Positions 34,937-46,131 of a stretch of DNA of 64,000 nt are shown piece by piece. A program made the translations under genes and the position numbers. The notes beneath the pieces were generated by a model. That model was not told where the DNA came from, ran no database searches, and saw nothing but the letters and a program-made list of their open reading frames with translations. Numbering within the stretch: the stretch's first letter is position 1; the number at the start of each line of letters is the position of its first letter. This DNA comes from Dioscorea cayenensis subsp. rotundata (lineage: Eukaryota > Streptophyta > Magnoliopsida > Dioscoreales > Dioscoreaceae), in the NCBI RefSeq assembly GCF_009730915.1, contig NC_052476.1, positions 558,001 to 622,000 of the forward strand, in the 5' to 3' direction.

Positions 34937-35589
34937 CAAATGTAGTGACTGTATATGTAACTTAAGAAAATTACCCGGAGATGGAGATGGCCGACTTTGT
35001 TGAATGTGTTCTTTAGTTCTTGAAAGGTCTCTGTTGTTGATCTAATTATTCAAGTTTCAGAAGACGATTTTTGGTTGTTGCTGGACAGAGACTTACATGT
35101 ACATGTATTAATACAATCATATTTTCATTCTTTCTATCAAACACTTCCCCAGGCCTTCAATGTATCACTGAGATTTCTTATTTGATTGGCAGTGTTCTTT
35201 TTCTCAATTTCTTTCAAATTCTGCCCCAGGCCTTAAATGTATTAAGAATCCAGATTATATCCTTATGTGGATGTACTATTTAGTATTTACTTATCATCTT
35301 TGTTGTAAAAGTCAATATATTTATTTTTTATTTTGTATCTATGACACATATTGTATATTTGGCTTTAAACACATCTGCAATTTTTCACATCATCATTAAA
35401 GAATCCCAAAAATATTAATCACAACTAAAAAAAATCACAAACTTTTACAGGCAAATCAAAGATTCAAATGAGTCAATTAAGTGTTTTAGTTTCATTTTTT
35501 TTTTTGTTCCAGTTCACTCATACTTATTTTGGTTTCAATGAGTATTGATACCATAGAACAAGTACAATGACAACCTTAGAACCAAAAAA

Positions 35590-35633
<44 letters not shown>

Positions 35634-35641
35634 TGAAGGCC
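34937..35641. other. Tail-to-tail intergenic region between ARF and the SNM1-like gene
   Basis: Holds the 3' untranslated regions of both convergent genes, only about 700 bases apart. A (TA)n array lies at 35591-35631, just beyond the SNM1-like stop codon. No further gene. Confidence 0.6.
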
Positions 35642-38600
35642 TCATGGATCAGAGATGAGATGAGAAATCATGGCATTTGCTGTTTCTGGGCTATCATTGT
35701 TTACACTGGGGATGATATGATCAGGAGATATAAACCTCACAAATTCTCTCAACTCTGAAAAACTGCAGTGCTCACTGTAAGGAACTTCATATCTGCAAAA
35801 TGACACAAAAACACTTAACCATGAGAACACCATCAAATATATAATAACAGAATAATGATGGATTTCATTGATAAATGAAGTTGATTATGAGCATTTTGCA
35901 CTACCTGATTATAGTTCCCTGTTGCCATCTTCTTCCAGGAGTCTTCTTCTTTCCTTTTCCAAATGTCCAACCAGTAGGGGAAAATGCAACAATAAGATTA
36001 AATCGGCCCTGTCACAAGTAATTTAATTTCATACCGGTAACGACTATGAATAAATCGAAATCATTCAGTGATTGATCTTGGACTGTATTTAACTAGACTA
36101 TCTGTTTCAAATGGAAAATAGCAATTCATAGTGGCAGTTTGAGCTAAATAAAATGCCTTACATGGTATTGGTTGGATAAATGCTTTAGCCGTTTAAAGCT
36201 TGCTATTGTCCACATAGGAACAACGTGAATGTGGCTTTCCATCTCATTTACAGTAAACCATTGCATATCCTCAGCAGGTAGTTGCAAGCATTTCAGTAAG
36301 CGCAATTTGGAGGCACCAACATATATTTTCTTTCTCAGCAATCGAGCAACTTCTATAAACAGTTTTTCTTTTCCTGTCATACATATTATATACTAATCAA
36401 CAATTTTTGGAGGGAAAAAACAACAGAGAAGAGAAACATGTCCAGATGATGAATACCAATTGTGTAAGTGCCAATAAGGAAAAGAGTCTTTGGGTTGAAA
36501 GTCTCTGCTTGAATAGCCTCAATAACAAATTGTATTACTGCCTCTTGTTTTGGAAAATCATACTGCAGATAAAATTTTGTATAGACTTGAAACAAGTTAT
36601 AGGTAGAGTTATACACAGAATGCAAGTTCTCATAAATGACTTACTTGAGGATTGCAGTAAGTAGTGTCAAGGATGAGAGTGTTGATGTGACATGACTGTA
36701 AAATGGAATTGCTAGCCATTTCCTCAGAAAAACGGAAATCACCAGTATGCAGTACTGCCTATCAAATACAAGGCATGATTTATTCAGATGAGATGAGTCT
36801 CAATAATATCCTTGCCAATTATGCCACAATCCAATAGCAAATGTCCTTGCAGAAGATATAGTACTGTAAATAATACTGTACCTTACCATTGGATGGCTCA
36901 AACAGTATGATTATAGACCCAGGGCAATGGTTTGCGTCAAAGCATGTCAAAGTGACACCGGAAACAGTAAATTTTTGGTTGATGGGTAAGACTTGAAGTT
37001 TATCCCATGGTACACCAAGTTTAGAGTTTACAAGATGTGCTGTAATAGAGGAGCAATAGATTTTCCCATGGCAGAAACTCCTTGTAAGACCCTGATAATC
37101 TGTCAAAAGAAATGCCTTTTGAGTCTCAATAGAACCAGTAACACAAATAGATATGTCTTATGAGTTTTGGTTCATTGTGAGAAATCAAGAATTCAAAAGT
37201 GTGGATAGTGCGTGGACCAATTAATTTAGGAATATACCAGAAAAAAAAAATACCACCAATGAGGCCGTGAGAAGTATGAACCAGTATTTCTAATTTTTTA
37301 AACATGTTTAAACACCTAATTTAGCAATTTGCACAATGGTAGAAAAGCAGGACAACAATTATTCCATCCAAATAAGATATCTGCTATATATTTATGCTGA
37401 AAATATTGGTTTTCAACCCTCAAGTCAAAATTTGTGCATTTTAACCATTAAAGTGATAGCTTTGTCCAATTTAATCCTTCTGTTCATCTGCCTACCATAT
37501 GGACCGGCATGGACTGGCACTGGCTGAAAGAAGCTGCTAAATTAGAACATGTCAGACACACACAGCACCAGACAAGCCAGCATCAGTCACAAAACAGACG
37601 TTAGACAGTGGGGCTATATTGAACAAAATTGACTACTATGGGGCTAAAACAAATAATATTCAAATTGAGGAATGAGAAAGAAAAATCATGCACATTTTAG
37701 AAACTGTCAAGCTCTTGGAACAAATAATGCAATTCAGAAAAGTAGCATTTAGCCCTAAACGTTGATGCGAACAACAAATGCTGTATTACAAAGCTTATAC
37801 GAGCAATAGGTATAATAGTAAAATTAATGTTAGTACTGCTAGATACAAATCAAACATATTATTTCAGTCCAATTTAATAAAAAAGTTTAAACTGATAGGA
37901 TAGGAAGCCCATATTTTCACAAATTCATATTTATCAAATTTACCTTTGTAAGGCTATCAGTTACACTAACAAGAAGAACAAATTATTTAATCAAATTCGT
38001 TCACATAACCAGAAGCATATCTTCAGAGGATCTGAATGGACTTACGGTCTATGTGAAAGTGTGTAAGAAACCAATGACTGCAATCACCTCTTAAATAACG
38101 AAAGGCATCCTGCGCATATAGAAGAATGATAAACTCAGGGAGGAGCAGAGTTTGTTGCAAGAAATCCCGACCATATTAACAACAGAACACCCATTATACT
38201 AGGTGAAAACTTATGTCAAAGTAGCAATTTCACTTAAACTGTACAATGCACCATACCACTCGAAATGGAGTTCCTGGTATGCAACACCAAGCTGGTGTAT
38301 CTTTGACTTTTCGAAATACTGGAACTTTTCCTAACACCAACCTTCTTGCGAGCTGAATCATTGCTACCTTTTTCCGTCACAGTAAGTTGTTTGTTATGGC
38401 TGCAAACAGTCTTCCTGTCCACCTTTGGACCTTGGAAGTATTCTGTGATCAGTTTATTATCTGTTGAGGATAATTTCATGTTAGCATTGCAAGAAGAAGA
38501 ATGAGAAGCTTCACTTTCTTTCTCTTCAGTATGATTGTTTCTGTTTCTGAGCTCCTTGAGTGCATGGACAATCTTCTTTCTAGGTCCAAGGGCACTGATG

Positions 38601-40639
38601 CCAATACTAAGTAGATCCTGCAAAATCACATTATGAAAATACAATTAGTTCAAACTGAAGTACATGATACAATCCAAACATAAAAACCTAAGTTCCAAAT
38701 AAGAAAGTAAAATACGGATGGAATAAAAGAAGCAAGAAGATTAGCATAGTTCAGGGTGTCACACATAGCAAACCTCTTCTGTTAGCCACTGCAATGTATC
38801 CCAATCAATTTCTTCCCTACTGAATGCTTCTTCATACTTTGATAAGCCTAATGATCGCAGCCATTCAAGCACAGGGTTGGCATCCACTACTTGCCCAAGT
38901 GAATTAGATTTTACTTGACCATTAGAATTTGTCACCTGCAATGTGAAGAAAGTGATCCACGGATTTCTAAACAGAAGTAGTCACTTGCAATGTGGAACAA
39001 CTGATTAATAGTGATATTGAGATGGGACAAACAACTTCCAGGTCAAAAGCTTCTGTTCCAAGGTGTAAAAGCAAAGCATCAAAAAAAGCATTTTCCTGCC
39101 TTTTTCTGCACTCCATATACAAATACTATCTTTTTTATGAATGAAAATGATTTATCAACTATTATCAAAGAAAGTTAGAAAGCATTTTCAAGAAGCAATG
39201 ACCATAACATCATAATAGATTTTACTCTTAGCATGTAGTTTTTAGATTAGTAAGAAAAAAAAAGATAGAAAGATAACCTGCGTATTATCACCTTTGTCCA
39301 GACAAGCATTGGTGTGCGCCAGTCGGAGTTCTTCACCCAATCCTGTAATATCAGTTCCACATAATGGGCATTCAACCAAGCAACCCCTTTGTATTACTGA
39401 TGTATCAACAATCCCACCACTCCCTTTTGAGATGTCAATTCTAGATAAAGCATTCTCTTCTTCTACCACTGAAAATTCACTGATTGACAAATCTCTAGCA
39501 TTGTCAGACTCCAGCTCTCCAAAAGCATCCCCCTGAGATTTAACTGGACTTGTTCTACAAATTTCTCTTTCCTCAAGACAACCATTTGTGTGAATATGCC
39601 GAAGCTCTTCACTGAGCTTTGAAATATCAGTTCCGCACATGGGACACTCAACCAGAATATTAACTTGTTTACCAGATATGTCGAGTTTGATATCGTTATC
39701 ATTTGTCCCTAACCCAGAGCTACCTTCATCACTCATCTTGGAGTATGAGAGTATATACTTTTCTAGTGTTGCATTCCTCCAGTCCTCCTCTTCTAAAAAC
39801 TCATCATGAGCTCTACAATCAGAACTGACTCTACATTCATCCAAACGCACTTCATTTGGACTAGAATCCTTATGCCTTCCATCCAAACAATCATTTGTGT
39901 GAGCATGTCGAAGCTCCTCACTCAAATCTGAAATATCAAAACCACACAAGGGACAATCCACTCGAAGGCCACTTCCTCGGGATTCATATGCCCCAACCTC
40001 TAAATTATTAGAATCATGAATTCCGCTAGTCTCACAGCACAGGTTCATTAGCTCATTTAGCTGAGAACCAAGCTCAAAATCCTCAAAGCCATCCTCTTCC
40101 AAGCAACCATCCTTATATTTCATGGATGCAGGCTTTGATATCAAACCCAAAAGCCTGGCCTCCACTGATGTTGAGTAGTAACTACTCTTCCCGATTTCCA
40201 ACCCATCCTTTTCACCGCAACCCTCAAATTCATGAACCTTCAAATCATCACCATGAGCCTGCCCATCTCGCACAAAATCAGATACATTTGATTCCAAACT
40301 CTCAACTACTTTCAATTCATTTGAGCTCGAAATATCAAACCTTTCCTCTTCCGTATCATTCTTCCGATCAAAATCGCTTTTTGAGGATACTGCGCCACCA
40401 ATCCCTGACCCTTCTCCCAGTTTCGATGCTCTCGGAGCCAAAAGCTTTGGTCTTTGAGTTCTCCCTCTTTCATCCTCCCAGCCAGGACATTGCGAAGCTC
40501 CTCCTCGATTCTCCTTCCCAATCCGACACGGCAACTTCAATCGCTTCCGCACCGGAGCTCCATTGGATTGCTTCAGAGGCTGGGATTTGGAGATCACTCG
40601 AAAGGGAATCTGGAAATCGCCATCGTCGCTGTCTGACAT
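35642..40639 (-). CDS. SNM1/DCLRE1A-type DNA cross-link repair nuclease with three UBZ4 fingers and a SAM domain
   Basis: A predicted nuclear 5'-exonuclease of the metallo-beta-lactamase/beta-CASP family acting in interstrand cross-link repair. Exons in transcript order: 40639-39278, 38935-38774, 38617-38257, 38109-38046, 37099-36882, 36758-36645, 36562-36457, 36373-36162, 36008-35905, 35792-35642. The start is MSDSDDGDF at 40639. Three UBZ4 ubiquitin-binding fingers (CPLCGFDISDL, CPMCGTDISKL, CPLCGTDITGL, each followed by H-x-H-x3-C) lie near residues 228, 330 and 421. A SAM domain follows (about 465-530; VLEWLRSLGL), then the nuclease: THFHIDHYQGL (motif II), FDANHCPGS, HTGDFRF and PYSEHCSF. 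Exon lengths sum to 2854 nt, one more than a multiple of three; a one-base insertion in exon 3 (38301-38375) separates the N-terminal frame from the CCIPGTPFRV frame. Corrected length is about 950 residues. The SAM plus nuclease layout resembles Arabidopsis At2g45700. Confidence 0.93.
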
Positions 40640-40759
40640 TTCTAGGGTTTCAGTTTCACTGGATTGAAAGAACAAATTTTTGGGGGCAATTCTCAGCGAA
40701 ATTCAAATGCTCTTTTCAAACGAACGAAATTGGAGGGAACCAAAGACATTTAAGTGCCG

Positions 40760-40815
40760 GTATCACGTGCAACTCACGTGACAAAAGATCACGTGTAACT
40801 CGCGTGACAAAAGGA
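40760..40815. promoter_or_regulatory. Tandem G-box cluster upstream of the SNM1-like gene
   Basis: Two diverged direct repeats of about 27 bases (ATCACGTGCAACTCACGTGA and ATCACGTGTAACTCGCGTGA cores) give three perfect CACGTG boxes at 40764, 40775 and 40790 and one near-match CGCGTG. They lie 125-156 bases upstream of the start codon on the minus strand, where proximal promoter elements are expected. bZIP and bHLH factors bind this motif. Confidence 0.6.
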
Positions 40816-42489
40816 AAAAAGACCAATCGGCCCACTATTTTGTTAGCTCTTTGGGCTTTGAGCTGGGCTTTAAAAAATCTTTTTTTTTTAATTAATAATT
40901 TAATTGTTCAAATTTATATATATATATACATTTTTTTTTAGATTACATGGTGTATTTGTTAAAAAAATCAAATTAGGTATTGTTTTTATTTCAAATTGAC
41001 TATATTTATGTAATGATCCTATTTTGAAAAGAGTGGAACACGGTTTTTTGAATTTATTGGCATGCATGCCTTCAAATTAATCAGTTTTTATAACTTTATT
41101 TTAATCTTTTCTTTTATATTATTATTTTGACTTAAAGAGTTTTCTTTGACTTGATCAAGTTCAGTTAATTTGAATTAAAAATAATAATAATTTATATTAA
41201 AAAAATACTCATGCTCTTTGAAAGTATAAAATACATCGCATATAGACTAAATGAGGGCGTGAATATTTAGAAAATAAATAAATATGAATATTTTACAACT
41301 TTTAATAAAACTCAAAAGCACGTTTCCATTATATATGAATATTGTTCTCTTGTTTGGTTTATTAAGCTCTGGTTTAATGTTTAATATTTCACATGGTTAG
41401 TGGGTTGGCATGATGATTTGTTTAATTAGTAATTTATATTCAATTTTTTTAATGCATACATCTTTGGAAATATCAAAGCACGTTTTATTCAATCAAGTAG
41501 GTCAAGACAACAACTTGATTAAATAATTTATCTATGCATGCAATAGCATTTGGTTTTAAAATTTGATATATATTTTCATGATGTATGTATATATATATAT
41601 ATATATTAATGAGCAGACGGTGGAGTTAATATCTTATCACACATGTTAAGATTTGAACCCAGACCTAATACCAATATTCATTAGCTTCATTATATATATA
41701 CATTGACGAAAAATGATATATAACATTGTCCAGAGACAGACAAATAAAAAAATGCACTAATTACAATGACTTTAAGATCTTCTACAATGCATTATAAGTG
41801 ACTTAAAACTTCTGGACACACAACTTTTAAAAAAGAGGGATATATTATCGCCCATAAAAAATCCATCCGAACACAAAAAGTAGTATTTGGGTTTGAAATA
41901 ATATAAAAACAGTACTTCATTATAGGGATTTAACCATGCAATTTGCACATGCACCACTTAATAATACCCCACTAAGGCTAACAAATGGTTGTTTCATAAT
42001 ATTTTCATAACTAATAAAAAACATATATTTATGTTGATCATGTTACAATCAATATTTTTCTATATTAATTTAATTGTCATTTATTTTCATATGTTATTTA
42101 TAACATGTGCACAAAATGGTCACCGCATTTTCAAGTGGGCGGCCAAATTGTTGCTTACATTCATAAGTTTCTTAGACCCAACCAATAATTCACAAGACTT
42201 CCATTTCTTATATTCCAAAAGAACAATGACAAAGATTATTGCAATAAAGTCAACAAAACGCGTGACAATAAAAGCAAATCGTTTGATTTCAAAATCATAC
42301 AAAAAATACACCCTAAAATAAATAAATAAATAAATAAAAATAGAGACCTTAGTACAGAAACAAGAATTCCATTAGAACGGAAACTTTCTGCAGATTAAAG
42401 TTAGAACAAGAACTACAAATCAAACATTTCTACAAGAGTTTTTTTTTTTAAGCTTTATCAACAACAATTAACATTCTTGGTTTATTGTT
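40816..42489. other. Intergenic DNA, no gene
   Basis: AT-rich, with (TA)n at about 41588-41606. A third SINE-like fragment lies at about 41609-41670 (minus strand; GGGTTCAAATCTTAAC followed by CTCCACCGTCTGCTCA), matching the tail of the copy at 10020-10195. No supported reading frame. The last bases before 42490 hold the JAZ 3' untranslated region. Confidence 0.5.
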
Positions 42490-43821
42490 CTATCTTCGGT
42501 ACTCGAATTTCCGGTCATCTTCAGCGAGTTGAGGAGCCAAGCCAAGCCATGATTTCTTGTCTTCAGGTTTGATCATCGAGGCCGGAGATCCGTTCACTTG
42601 ATATGGTGCCTTGGCAATAATCCTTAAATATTTGGAAAACATACAGTCAATAAATTGATTCAAATTATGAATTCATTTTCATCATTCATTGATAAAGAAT
42701 CAATGGAACACTGAAATCTCACCTTTCTTTTCTCTTTTCCAAGAATCTATGCAGTGAGGCTCTTCTTGCAATAGGCATTTCTGCAAACAATTAAATAACA
42801 GAGCTTATGTTGTTAATAACTGAAATTTTCATCAGAAAAAAATATGATGAATTAATGGGAGTTGTATCTGACCTGAAGAATTTGGTTGTGGGTTTAATGC
42901 AGGAATTGGAGAAGTTGCAGTTTGAGTTCTTGCCATTTGCATGAGATCTTTTGCTTTTTCAGCCGGAAAATTATCGAAAACTAGTACTTTTCCACCGTAG
43001 AATATTGTCAATGGTGCATTCTCCAAATGACTAAATATCAACAACAATGACAAGAATTATAGTTAGTGCTTTGCTTTATGATTTGCAGAAATGGAAATGA
43101 TTTCAATGGTTGGTGAATTAGAAATTATACCTTTGATTGGCAGAGTGTGAGAGGCCAAATCCAGAGTGTTGAGGGAAACAAGTCCATTGATTTGGGGGCT
43201 TTTTGTTCAGAAATTTGAGTTTCTTTGATTTGTTCATCTGGAACAACAGCACCAGGGAATAATTTCATTGGAGTTGGTGGTTTATGTGATGATCCTGAAC
43301 AAATTAAATAAAGAATTATATTAGAAAAAAAAAATCCATAAAAAAAATTGAACCAATTAGATCAGATAGTTTTGGTAAAGGCTCTCAAATCCAAGAAGAA
43401 TAAGAAGAACAAAGGTCTCAACTTTCCTCTCTTTCATACTAAGAATACATCAAAGTTAATGTTTTTAGCCTTGTTTGATCTACATACAATCAAAAGTTAA
43501 TGTTTTTTTTTTTATTCATTCTAAGATTAAATCAAAGACCATGTTTTTCAAATTGTTTGATCTATATACACAGAATCAAAAGCCAAACCAAAAAATAAGA
43601 TGAAGAACAAGAACAAAAGCTTTCAACTTTCTCCTTTCATCACTCTATTCTAATTGAATCAATTGAAACAACAAACATCAAAATATTTCCATTAAGAAAG
43701 AATGAAAAGAAAGAAGAAGCATACCTTTAGTCATCAAATCAGCAAAACTCCCATTTTGCTTTAGATATTGGCTCAAAAGATTACAAGTTGCAGAGAAGCT
43801 ACTCTTGTCCTGCTTGCCCAT
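42490..43821 (-). CDS. JAZ: JAZ jasmonate-signalling repressor (TIFY family)
   Basis: A nuclear repressor of jasmonate responses: it binds MYC transcription factors, recruits NINJA/TOPLESS through the TIFY motif, and is degraded through COI1 when jasmonoyl-isoleucine is present. Exons in transcript order: 43821-43725, 43294-43131, 43030-42873, 42780-42723, 42622-42490. The N-terminus (MGKQDKSSFSATCNLLSQYL) resembles TIFY10/11-type JAZ proteins. The TIFY domain is in exon 3 (APLTIFYGGKVLVFDNFPAE, about residue 92 on), and the Jas motif spans exons 4-5 (PIARRASLHRFLEKRKER, then PY), matching SLx2Fx2KRx2Rx5PY with the degron start PIARR. Exon lengths give 610 nt; removing one extra base in a C run (43173-43175, plus-strand GGG) in exon 2 restores FPQHSGFG and a 202-residue protein. 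The Jas intron position seen in many JAZ genes is present. Confidence 0.93.
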
Positions 43822-44145
43822 CTCCTTCTTTATCTTCTTCTCTTCACTTTGAGCTCTAGATTGAGAGAAATGGTTCTTCTTTCTTTCTTTCTTTCTTCTT
43901 CTTCTTCTTCTTCTTCTTCTTCTTTGCTTGGAATAACTTTGGCAATGGAGTTGTGTTTGTTTTATAGTCTAATAATAAATAAATAAATAAATAAATAATG
44001 AGATATATTTAATAATTATTTTTTTATTATTTAATTTTTTTTTAAAAAAAAGGAGAGAAAGTTATGGGTAACGTGATTCTTATTTTTGTGAGGTTGTGGG
44101 AAAGATAAGAAGAGCATGCTTTGAAAATTATTTGGAGGAATGAAA
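43822..44145 (-). promoter_or_regulatory. JAZ leader and proximal promoter
   Basis: Immediately upstream of the JAZ ATG is a (GAA)n tract on the minus strand (CTT array, plus 43880-43923), likely in the 5' leader. An ATTT/AAAT array follows at about 43976-44000. No open frame is supported. Confidence 0.4.
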
Positions 44146-44151
44146 CACGTG
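44146..44151. promoter_or_regulatory. G-box 325 bases upstream of JAZ
   Basis: Perfect CACGTG. JAZ promoters are typical targets of MYC2-class bHLH factors through this motif; the position is proximal. Confidence 0.45.
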
Positions 44152-44849
44152 CTTTTAATTAGTTGTAACAATAGGAGACAAAGTCCAATTGAATCCTTCA
44201 ACTTGGACACAATATTAATTAATTAATTAATTAATTAATTAAAAAAACATTTTTCGTATACATCCCTTTCAAATCTTCAAATTGCCCTTGCTATGTTTAT
44301 AAGGTTTCTAGTTTAACATGTGAAATATGTGTTATTTATTTTTTATATAATTATCATTTTTATAACTAATTAAAAAAAACCTTAAAAAATGTAATTAAAT
44401 TATTATAATTTTGAGATTTTGTAGGGATGTGAATGCAAAAGAATACATATAATTTAGAATTATTGAGTCTGTGTGCTTGAAAGAGCCCGTTGTTTCTATA
44501 AATCATGATTAAAAAATTATTTATTTTTAATCATTATTAATTAATTATTATTATCAATATAAATATGAGCTCTAGTTCCGCCTAAAAGACAAATTTAAGA
44601 ATAAATAAACAAATAAATCAATAAACAAAAGGATCTTTTTTTAAAAAAATTAAAAAGTTTTTAAATAATATAAAAATAGTGGGGCCCGCTCAAAGGTCTT
44701 TTTAGCGGCTTCCACGCTGTTTCCGCCGTTTCCGTTGGATTTTTTTTTAAAAAAAAAAAATCACGTGATAAATGTGTGACATCGTAGGTCGTGTCGGTAG
44801 GCGGCAAGCCAACTCATAGCCCTCTAAGCCACTCATTGTGCCGCATTTC

Positions 44850-44990
44850 GTGCAATGGTTGTTGAATAAAGACACGTGTCTAACACCAATACACGGAGAC
44901 TCAGCCAACGTGAGACCGAGTGCAATGGCTATCTTAGAGTGACACGTGTCTTAGACTAATACATGAAGACTTGGCCAAATTGTGACCAAG
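44850..44990. repeat. 70-bp tandem repeat, each unit with a GACACGTGTC palindrome
   Basis: Unit 1 starts at 44850 and unit 2 at 44920 (GTGCAATGG in both). Each contains GACACGTGTC (44871-44880 and 44941-44950), then ACCAATACA/ACTAATACA, GAGACT/AAGACT and CAGCCAA/TGGCCAA. Another CACGTG is at 44762-44767. These lie about 0.9-1.1 kb upstream of the JAZ start codon, so the repeat doubles a potential bHLH/bZIP site. Confidence 0.75.
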
Positions 44991-46131
44991 AATGCTAAGT
45001 TAGGAATCTTAGGACTAAATTTGTTTAGCGTGGAGTTTGGACTTTCATATTTTTATTATAATGATCTTTTTATTGGTCATGGTCTTCTTGCCATGTGCTC
45101 TCTTTATTTAAGAATTAAGAAATTGACATCAATTAGTATGAGGTTTGTGAATTTTGAAATCAATTAATGTTGTTGTTTTTAAATTCAATTCAATTGTTGT
45201 TATAAATATATAATCAAGTCAATAAGTATTGCTTTGATTTTTTTTTTCTTGAAATAAATAAATCATGAATTGATTAAAATAAAAAATAGATACCAAGAGA
45301 GGAAAAACATAGTCTTACTGTTTATCTAGTTTTTTTGTATTGAGATAAAAACAATTTTTTTTTTGTTATAAAACTAGTTAATGTTTATTATCAATTAAGG
45401 AATTCTGACTCGCTCCTTGGTAACTACCACATAACCATTCTTAGTGATGGGTTTATAGATTTTATTATTTTTTTATTATATAATATAGGATTAGTTGATA
45501 ATTACTTTAAAAAATTCATGTATTTTACTTTAAAATTTATTAAATCAAAGCAATTTAACGGATGAGGTCGAGTCATCTCGGTTTTATAGTAATTATCACT
45601 GGAATCAATTTCGTGAGATCATCTCCCAGTGTTTAAGATGCAATAAAGATTAGATGGAATTTCAAATTTAAAATTAGTTATTCTTCAAATTATTTAAGCA
45701 TGTGTATTAATTATTTCTCATTTAAATGGTGCAGTTTCAATTGGTTCCTCATAAAATATTATTCATACAATGGAGAAGTAGATTCCCACAATTATCATGT
45801 AGGAATGATACCAAAACATGAAGATGTGTTCAACATGCCCAATAAATACTGATCCAAACATCATGAAAGACGACAACAACAATCCGTTAGTCCCAACAAT
45901 TCGACATTTGCTTTAAAACTAAAACCTGCCATTATCATTAAGAAAAGGTTTTGCCAAACAATTTTTTTTGTTACAATATAACTGAGAAAATGTCTTGCTA
46001 TATGTACATATCTCAAGTGAATGAACAACAACAACAGCAATTCCTACAACAACTACAACAGAAGAAAATATATATTGATAGTATTGCTCTGTGTCCCGGA
46101 CTTCTTGTAATAAAGAACAAAAGAATTTCTC
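44991..46131. other. Intergenic DNA between JAZ and the polygalacturonase-like gene
   Basis: AT-rich. No gene is supported. It includes the distal JAZ promoter on the left and the 3' untranslated region of the minus-strand gene ending at 46132 on the right. Confidence 0.5.

Noticed and set aside
40126..40941. 271-codon plus-strand frame opposite SNM1-like exon 1
   Set aside because: It has no recognisable domain, while the opposite strand encodes conserved UBZ4 fingers.
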